A stretch of DNA of 64,000 nt from Halomonas sp. PR-M31 (GTDB lineage: Bacteria; Pseudomonadota; Gammaproteobacteria; Pseudomonadales; Halomonadaceae), in the NCBI RefSeq assembly GCF_001039575.1, contig NZ_JIBT01000017.1, positions 1 through 64,000 on the forward strand, written 5' to 3'. A program made the translations under genes and the position numbers. The notes beneath the pieces were generated by a model. The model saw nothing but the letters and a program-made list of their open reading frames with translations, had not been told where the DNA came from and searched no databases. This document shows positions 59,145-64,000 of this stretch, piece after piece; the first letter of the stretch is position 1, and each line of letters opens with the position of its first letter.

Positions 59145-60405
59145 TAATGACCGTTAGTTCATAAATCGCTGCTAAGCTGGCTATGATGAAACAACAATCA
59201 GCGGAATATTCCGCTGATTGTTGTTTATAAAAAGTCGATTTATTTTTCAAGTTGGTGTGCAGCAAGCTGACGCTGCCATTCGTTTGCTTCGGCGTGCAAA
59301 TAGCGAGCGTAGTATCAAGGCGTGAATGACGCGCTGTCTTGGCTAGATAGCGCAGTTCGATACCTGACTGGGCCTGATGCGTGATCGCGGTATGCCGCAG
59401 CCAATGTGGTGTCGCCTTCCGCAGTGTTCGCGCAAAGACAGCCCCGTCCTGATCTACCTCAATCTCTCGTGCAGCTTCTTCAAAACTCGTTTTGATCAAC
59501 CGATAAAGCTGGTTGTCCCCCAAACCGCGTTGACCGTTCAAGCCTCTTAGCACCGGCCCAGTCTCATACGGCTCTGGCAATGCCTTTAGTCCCAGATGCT
59601 TACGCCATTCTTCTAGCAGCACGAGCATATCCGTGGGCACCGGAATGCTTGCTAGCTTGTCGCCCTTGCCGACTACGCGCCACCACCAGTGGCCTTCTCT
59701 ACACACGAAATCACCCATCCGAGCAGCCGCCATTTCACTGATGCGTGGCGCCAAAAGATAGGCAAAGCCAAAGATCAATCGTCGACGCTGCCAGACAAAG
59801 CGCGTTCGCGAACTCGCGCCCTCCTCTAGCGGCCGATTTAGCCACTGCCACAACCAGTCCCATAATGGCCGCTCCAGATAGCGCTCGATATCTTCCTGTC
59901 GATTGTCCAGACGTCGGCGCTTGTCCCGCATCAAACGAAACGGATTGTGTGCTACCCAGCCTGCTTCCACTAGCCAGCTGAATAGTCCTTGCAATATGAC
60001 CAGGCTCTGACGTCGGCTTGCGGCGGTCAAGGGCCGCCGAAAGGGACGCCACTCGGGGTGAGCGCGAGACCGTGGCGGCCCGACCCATTGCTCAGTGGGT
60101 CGCGGGTCGGCCAAGAAATGTTCGAACGCGTCGAGCCGCTGGCGATCCAGGTCCGCAAGGCTTAGCTGCTGAGCCTTCAGCCATAGAAGCAAACGTTCCG
60201 CCTCCTTGCGATAGGCGCGGAAGGTCTGTGCGCTTGCGGTGTACTCGTTAAGCCACTGACCTACCGCCTGAGCATCGTTATTGGCGGGGATATGCACTGA
60301 AGCAGTAGCTGGGATCGCTTGATACAGCAATGCCGTGCTCTTCGGCTCAACCGGTGTGGCCTTTTTATCGCCACTACTTCTGCCTTGCCAATATTCATTC
60401 GTCAT
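59125..60405 (-). CDS. Tyrosine recombinase/integrase, 3' end frameshifted
   Basis: Site-specific recombinase. N-terminal core-binding domain (about 55-150), then a catalytic domain with the arginine in RRRLIFGFAYLLAPRISEMA, lysine region KGDKLASIPVPTDM, and HWLRHTAITHQAQSGIELRY with RH. The displayed frame reads past the expected nucleophile; adding one base near 59305 gives LDTTLRYLHAEANEWQRQLA, restoring the catalytic tyrosine, and ends at 59240. The likely intact gene is therefore 59240-60405, about 389 residues. It is divergent from a kfrA-like gene. No attachment sites were seen. Confidence 0.85.
   Translation of the reverse strand: MTNEYWQGRSSGDKKATPVEPKSTALLYQAIPATASVHIPANNDAQAVGQWLNEYTASAQTFRAYRKEAERLLLWLKAQQLSLADLDRQRLDAFEHFLADPRPTEQWVGPPRSRAHPEWRPFRRPLTAASRRQSLVILQGLFSWLVEAGWVAHNPFRLMRDKRRRLDNRQEDIERYLERPLWDWLWQWLNRPLEEGASSRTRFVWQRRRLIFGFAYLLAPRISEMAAARMGDFVCREGHWWWRVVGKGDKLASIPVPTDMLVLLEEWRKHLGLKALPEPYETGPVLRGLNGQRGLGDNQLYRLIKTSFEEAAREIEVDQDGAVFARTLRKATPHWLRHTAITHQAQSGIELRYLAKTARHSRLDTTLAICTPKQTNGSVSLLHTNLKNKSTFYKQQSAEYSADCCFIIASLAAIYELTVIITERTG
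59189..59226. terminator. 38-base perfect palindrome; likely bidirectional terminator
   Basis: Two 19-base arms meet at AATATT (centre 59207/59208); the stem includes AATCAGCGG/CCGCTGATT. It lies between the convergent PRC-barrel gene and integrase, with A on one side and T on the other, so it fits a bidirectional terminator. Its perfection is unusual, and a recombinase site cannot be excluded. Confidence 0.7.
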
Positions 60406-60528
60406 GCTGCGCGCTTCTACTCATCGATACTTTATGACGGCATTGTTTATCTTATGTAGCAAATATTCAAGATAAGGCGCGTAATCATGAATTTTCAATT
60501 GCTATGATAAATAAAATTACGTTTTACA

Positions 60529-60540
60529 TATTACGTAATA
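60529..60540. promoter_or_regulatory. 12-base palindrome in the integrase/kfrA intergenic region
   Basis: TATTACGTAATA is a perfect palindrome; a partial copy (ATTACGT) lies at 60516. The spacer is AT-rich. A KfrA-like protein could bind here to control both divergent genes; only the sequence is seen. Confidence 0.45.
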
Positions 60541-60618
60541 ATTTAATTTGGATTCAAATAGCGCTAATATGCGCCGTATCACTGCTTATTTAGCAGTCAG
60601 TATGAACAGGAGAGCATC

Positions 60619-61583
60619 ATGGCCCGTAGCGGCGTTCGATACGAAGACGTACAAAAAGCCATTCATCAGCTGCTGCAACGGGGCGAAACGCCCGGGGTAC
60701 AAAAGATTCGCGAAGTGCTGGGCACCGGCAGCTTCACCACCCTTAGCGAGCACCTGCGGCAGTGGAAGATCGAGCGCGAGGAGAATCGCGACGAGCGCCC
60801 GCCCAAGACCTACCCGAACCCCTGCAGACACTGACCCAAGAGCTGTGGCGTCAGGCTCAGGAAGCGGCTCGCCAAAGCCTGGTCCAATATCGTGAAGACG
60901 CGGATCAGCGCGTCCGCGAGTCACAAAGCAGCGTTCAGGAAGCTCAACGAAAGGCCGAGGACGCCGTCCAGCGCGAATCCGCCATGGCCGAACACTTGGC
61001 CACGCTACAGACACGCCTGGATGAAAAGAGCACGGCTTTGGCTCAAGCCCAGGCGCAACTTGATAAACACCATACCGAGCTTGAAAGCGCGACAACCAAG
61101 ATCGCTCGTCTGGAAGAACAACTTGATCGGTTACGAGAAAAAAGTGACGCCGAAGCAGCGGAATACAAACAGGCCTTGGACGAACAGACCCGGCAATACG
61201 ACACCCGACTTGCTCAGGAAGAACAGCGCCACGAGACCGCCGAAGCCAGACTCATGACGCTACTTGACGATGCCCGACGCGAACGCCAGGAGCAGGAAAA
61301 GCAACATATCAAGCGTCAAGCGCAAACGGACAAACGTGCCGAGGGATTGGAAAAATCACTGCAGGAACAGCGCGCAGCGCTGATTGAAGAGGAAGCGCGA
61401 CATAGGGAAGTGAAATGGGAGCTGCGTCGTTACCAGGACACCGAGCGAGAAATGGCCTTCAAACAAGAACAGTTGGAGACTCAGATCACCGAGCGGGACC
61501 AGAAGCTTGAGCAGTTGCAGGAAACGCTGCGAGAGGCCGAGACACGACTGGCAATGACACCATTACCACCCTTCGTTTACTAA
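60619..61583 (+). pseudogene. KfrA-like DNA-binding coiled-coil protein, frameshifted
   Basis: The N-terminal KfrA DNA-binding domain (ARSGVRYEDVQKAIHQLLQR, then GVQKIREVLGTGSFTTLSEH) is followed by a long coiled coil (QLDRLREKSDAEAAEYKQAL and so on) in another frame from about 60800. One C is missing: CGCCCGCCC restores as CGCCCCGCCC, giving R-P-A-Q-D-L-P-E-P. The repaired protein has about 321 residues. KfrA is known from plasmids as an autorepressor with a long helical tail; chromosomal copies beside integrases are less studied. AACAGGAGA precedes the ATG. Confidence 0.82.
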
Positions 61584-61593
61584 GGCTAAAAAC

Positions 61594-61627
61594 GAAAGCG
61601 GAAAACCTAGATAGGTAGCCCGCTTTC
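61594..61627. terminator. Possible hairpin between kfrA-like and nfuA
   Basis: GAAAGCGG (61594-61601) and CCGCTTTC (61620-61627) pair across an 18-base loop that itself contains CCTA/TAGG. There is no clear T-run; weak or bidirectional terminator. Confidence 0.4.
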
Positions 61628-61649
61628 AGCAGCATCGTTACCGGATCGA

Positions 61650-62237
61650 TCAATAGTAGGCGTTGGTCGTGTCAGTGTGATCCGTCACATCACGAATGCC
61701 GGCAAGTTCTGGAATGCGTTCGAGCAACGTGCGCTCTACCCCATCCTTGAGGGTCAGATCGACTGCGGCGCAGCCTTGGCAGCCGCCGCCGAACTGCAGC
61801 ACGGCGATATCCTCTTCCGTCAGCTGGATCAAGCGGATTTCACCGCCGTGAGCCGCCAGACCGGGGTTGATCTCGCTGTAAAGAATGTAGTTGACGCGAT
61901 CTTCCAGCGGGCTGTCCGCATTGACCTTGGGCATCTTGGCGTTGGGCGCCTTGATGGTCAGCTGGCCGCCCATGCGATCCGCATTGAAGTCGACGACTGC
62001 TTCTTCGAGAAACGGCAGGCTGTTCTTGTCGAGAAAGACGGTAATCTTGTCGAGGGCCAGCTTTTCATCGCTGGGCTCTTCTTCACCGGGACGGCAATAG
62101 GCCAGGCAAGTTTCTGCATAGGGTGTGCCCGGCTGGGTGATGAAGATACGGACGGCAATGCCTTCGACGTTCTGCTTCGACAGCAGCTCGGCAAGATACT
62201 CTTCGGCGCTATCGGTGATCTGGATGTTCTCGCTCAT
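61650..62237 (-). CDS. nfuA: Fe-S biogenesis protein NfuA
   Basis: Carrier that delivers 4Fe-4S clusters under stress, 195 residues. The N-terminal degenerate A-type domain starts [20 protein letters not shown]; the C-terminal Nfu domain has the CxxC cluster motif [19 protein letters not shown]. Length and order are those of E. coli NfuA. It is divergent from the higBA module. Confidence 0.95.
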   Translation of the reverse strand: MSENIQITDSAEEYLAELLSKQNVEGIAVRIFITQPGTPYAETCLAYCRPGEEEPSDEKLALDKITVFLDKNSLPFLEEAVVDFNADRMGGQLTIKAPNAKMPKVNADSPLEDRVNYILYSEINPGLAAHGGEIRLIQLTEEDIAVLQFGGGCQGCAAVDLTLKDGVERTLLERIPELAGIRDVTDHTDTTNAYY

Positions 62238-62365
62238 GGAAACGACTCATCATGAAAGTTATGTCTCTCATGGTAAGAAAAAACCGCTCGCAACACAATC
62301 CCGAGTGAAATACTCGGATTGTATATCTGCTCATTTGAACGTCCAACTTTCGTACATTGGGTGTC

Positions 62366-62402
62366 ATAGCAACTTGCTATACATAGCAAGTTGCTATAGA
62401 TT
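62366..62402 (+). promoter_or_regulatory. Twin palindromic operator and promoter of higBA
   Basis: Two 13-base palindromes, TAGCAACTTGCTA (62367-62379) and TAGCAAGTTGCTA (62384-62396), centres 17 bases apart; they also form a 15-base inverted repeat with a 2-base spacer. TTGCTA at 62374 and TAGATT at 62397 form a possible -35/-10 pair with a 17-base gap, so the second palindrome sits in the promoter spacer. The arrangement is typical of antitoxin autorepression; HigA is the likely binder. Confidence 0.7.
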
Positions 62403-62430
62403 CTGTGCAAGAATAACAGGACATCGCTAG

Positions 62431-62721
62431 ATACATATAATTACACAGAAGCGTATATGGGAAGCTAAAAAGACGTATCCGACAGCCTCCACGGCGCTAG
62501 AGACGTGGTATCGGCTGATGAAGTCAAATGATCCAAAGGACTTCGACGCCATGAAGTCCTTGTTTCCGGCAACCGACAAGGTGGGCAGCTTTCACATTTT
62601 TGACATCGGTAGTAACAAGTTACGACTTATCGCAGTTGTTCAATATCAAGCAAAGAGAGTCTACATCCGCTATATCCTTGATCACAAAGAGTATGACAAG
62701 GGAAAGTGGAAAAAGGGGTAA
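62431..62721 (+). CDS. higB: HigB-family mRNA interferase toxin, non-standard start codon
   Basis: RelE/HigB-superfamily endoribonuclease. In-frame residues from 62431 read HIITQKRIWEAKKTYPTAST, the family N-terminus after its first Met, then LFPATDKVGSFHIFDIGSNK and RYILDHKEYDKGKW. The codon where Met belongs is ATA (62431), preceded at nine bases by AGGA (62418-62421) and at once by a TAG. The only ATG in frame is 62518, which would delete 29 conserved residues. Either AUA/AUU initiation, a mutated or misread start, or an inactive toxin. The antitoxin gene follows in three bases. Confidence 0.8.
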   Translation: MHIITQKRIWEAKKTYPTASTALETWYRLMKSNDPKDFDAMKSLFPATDKVGSFHIFDIGSNKLRLIAVVQYQAKRVYIRYILDHKEYDKGKWKKG

Positions 62722-62723
62722 CC

Positions 62724-63155
62724 ATGCACGCACTCGTTGAACAAGCCACTGAGCACTGGAGCTATCTTGCGCCTTTGCTGAGTAATCCATCCTCCGAGGC
62801 TGAGTATGATGCTCGGGTCGATGCCTTGGATGAAATACTCGGTCTCATCGGCGATGATGAATCCCACCCACTGGCAAGCTTGGCCAGCCGTCTGGGGGAT
62901 GTAATCGAAGCCTATGACGTGGAGCATCGTCCAATGCCAGAGGTGTCTGGCGTAGAAGTGCTTCGCTACTTAATGCAGGAACATCAAATATCTCAGAGCG
63001 ACTTACCCGAAGTAGGTGCTCAGTCCGTGGTTTCGGCAATCCTTGCTGGACGGCGTAAGCTGAATTGGCGCCAAGTTTGTGAGCTATCAGAGCGTTTCGG
63101 AATCTCTACAGACTCGTTCAAGGAGCCAGAATTGAAGTCTCGCGTCCTCGCCTGA
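62724..63155 (+). CDS. higA: HigA-family antitoxin
   Basis: 143 residues. The N-terminal part (about 1-75, EQATEHWSYLAPLLSNPSSE) is the toxin-wrapping region of E. coli-type HigA; the C-terminal helix-turn-helix has SGVEVLRYLMQEHQISQSDL and VVSAILAGRRKLNWRQVCEL. The ATG at 62724 follows AAAAGGGG. Toxin-first order is typical for higBA. The HTH would bind the twin palindrome upstream of higB. Confidence 0.88.
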   Translation: MHALVEQATEHWSYLAPLLSNPSSEAEYDARVDALDEILGLIGDDESHPLASLASRLGDVIEAYDVEHRPMPEVSGVEVLRYLMQEHQISQSDLPEVGAQSVVSAILAGRRKLNWRQVCELSERFGISTDSFKEPELKSRVLA

Positions 63156-63160
63156 ACGAA

Positions 63161-63194
63161 GCGCGATCGCCTTACTGCCTGCCCCGCATCGCGC
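63161..63194 (+). terminator. Weak hairpin after higA
   Basis: GCGCGAT (63161-63167) pairs with ATCGCGC (63188-63194) over a 20-base loop; only TTTC follows. Possible weak terminator before metH. Confidence 0.35.
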
Positions 63195-63297
63195 GCTTTC
63201 TGATAGGATATTTAGACAAATTTAAACGCCTCTCAGACAATGATGCGCCCGGGTCGCCGGTACGCATTTCCCTGACCGTTGGAGATCGACGCTGACT

Positions 63298-64000
63298 ATG
63301 GCCGCCGCTACTTCCCATACGCTTCTCGCGCCTTTAAAAAACACTCTTTCGAATCGTATCCTGATTCTGGATGGCGGCATGGGTACCATGTTGCAGAATG
63401 CCCGCTTGAGCGAAGAAGAGTTTCGCGGCGAGCGCTTTGCCGACTGGCCGTCCCAACTACAGGGCAACAACGATCTGCTGGCGCTGACCCAGCCCGATCT
63501 CGTACGTCGTATCCATCGGGACTATCTCAAAGCCGGCGCGGATATCATCGAGACCAACACCTTCAATAGCACTCGCTTGTCCCAGAGTGACTATGGGATG
63601 GAAGAACTGGTGGTGGAACTCAATCGCGAGTCCGCTCGCCTGGCGCGTCAGGTATGCGATGAGGTTGGCGAAGAGACCGGCGTGCCGCGCTATGTGGCCG
63701 GCGTGCTGGGGCCAACCAGCCGCACTGCATCGCTTTCGCCGGATGTCAACGACCCGTCCAAGCGCAACGTCACCTTCGATGCTCTACGAGAGAACTACTA
63801 TGAAGCCGCCACTGCCTTGATCGAGGGTGGCGCCGACTTCATCATGATCGAGACCATCTTCGATACCTTGAATGCCAAGGCAGCAATCTACGCCCTCGAA
63901 GAATTGTTCGACGATCGCGGTGAGCGCCTACCGGTGATGATCTCCGGCACCATCACTGATGCTTCGGGCCGCACGCTCTCCGGCCAGACCACTGAGGCGT
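63298..64000 (+). CDS. metH: Cobalamin-dependent methionine synthase MetH (3' end missing)
   Basis: The first 234 residues of the homocysteine-binding module. Visible: [60 protein letters not shown] and [20 protein letters not shown]. Homology starts near residue 20; ATG 63298 follows GGAG at 63281. The zinc cysteines, pterin and cobalamin domains lie beyond the window. The upstream 140 bases have no riboswitch I can recognise. Confidence 0.95.
   Translation, partial: MAAATSHTLLAPLKNTLSNRILILDGGMGTMLQNARLSEEEFRGERFADWPSQLQGNNDLLALTQPDLVRRIHRDYLKAGADIIETNTFNSTRLSQSDYGMEELVVELNRESARLARQVCDEVGEETGVPRYVAGVLGPTSRTASLSPDVNDPSKRNVTFDALRENYYEAATALIEGGADFIMIETIFDTLNAKAAIYALEELFDDRGERLPVMISGTITDASGRTLSGQTTEA

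Noticed and set aside
62518-62721. HigB as a 67-residue protein starting at the ATG 62518
   Set aside because: It would lack the conserved N-terminal third that is present in frame upstream with a ribosome-binding site.
63156-63297. Riboswitch (SAM, SAH or cobalamin) before metH
   Set aside because: No conserved core of these classes could be matched by eye; only a weak hairpin is present.

Overview
The window reads as a chromosomal segment of a moderately halophilic gammaproteobacterium of the Halomonadaceae (Halomonas or a close relative). The main evidence is a complete ectABC ectoine operon whose EctA closely resembles what I remember of the Halomonas elongata protein. Supporting evidence is the gammaproteobacterial gene order aspS-yebC-ruvCAB-ybgC-tolQRAB-pal-cpoB and a Pseudomonas-like block yciK-mupP-ubiG-mtaD-mtnA. 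I saw no rRNA, tRNA, CRISPR array or insertion sequence. Both edges cut genes: livH at the left, metH at the right.

Layout. 1-3.4 kb: branched-chain amino-acid ABC transporter livHMGF. 3.5-12 kb: class I fumarase, cardiolipin synthase, a HypT-like LysR regulator, an NMN adenylyltransferase/Nudix protein, an O-antigen-ligase-like protein, a YihY/BrkB protein and leucine dehydrogenase. 12.2-15.4 kb: acylphosphatase, then a reverse-strand salvage operon (hydroxyacid dehydrogenase, ribokinase, nucleoside hydrolase). 15.5-26.3 kb: FmdB-type zinc ribbon, aspS, yebC, ruvCAB and the Tol-Pal envelope operon. 26.3-31.1 kb: yciK, mupP (MurNAc-6-P phosphatase), ubiG, mtaD, mtnA. 31.2-45.4 kb: galU with a degenerate UDP-glucose-dehydrogenase-like partner, sodB, an unknown coiled-coil membrane protein, tamAB, msrA, a YheT-type hydrolase, beta-carbonic anhydrase and glutathione reductase. 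45.5-49.4 kb: ectABC and flavohaemoprotein hmp. 49.8-56.3 kb: opgG, a frameshifted membrane acyltransferase, and a three-gene set of unknown function (retropepsin-like lipoprotein, inactive transglutaminase fused to a membrane domain, RimK-like ATP-grasp ligase). 56.3-64 kb: hisI, yidD, sufE, a small acidic lipoprotein, a nonapeptide-repeat PRC-barrel protein, a divergent tyrosine-recombinase/KfrA-like pair, nfuA, a higBA toxin-antitoxin module and metH.

Themes. Osmotic and envelope adaptation dominate 45-59 kb: ectoine synthesis, a periplasmic glucan protein, a possible glucan acyltransferase and the ATP-grasp/retropepsin/7TM set. The Tol-Pal, TamAB, CpoB and cardiolipin genes serve envelope maintenance. 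The least described candidates are the three-gene set at 52.9-56.3 kb, the UDP-glucose-dehydrogenase-like protein that lacks its catalytic cysteine, the PRC-barrel nonapeptide-repeat protein, and the integrase/KfrA pair.

Caution on sequence quality. Six genes (rbsK, yciK, mtaD, the acyltransferase, the integrase 3' end and the kfrA-like gene) are each broken by what looks like loss of one base. Every case can be repaired by lengthening a G or C run by one base. A seventh case, the ruvB 3' end, is possible. Consensus errors are a likelier explanation than mass gene decay.
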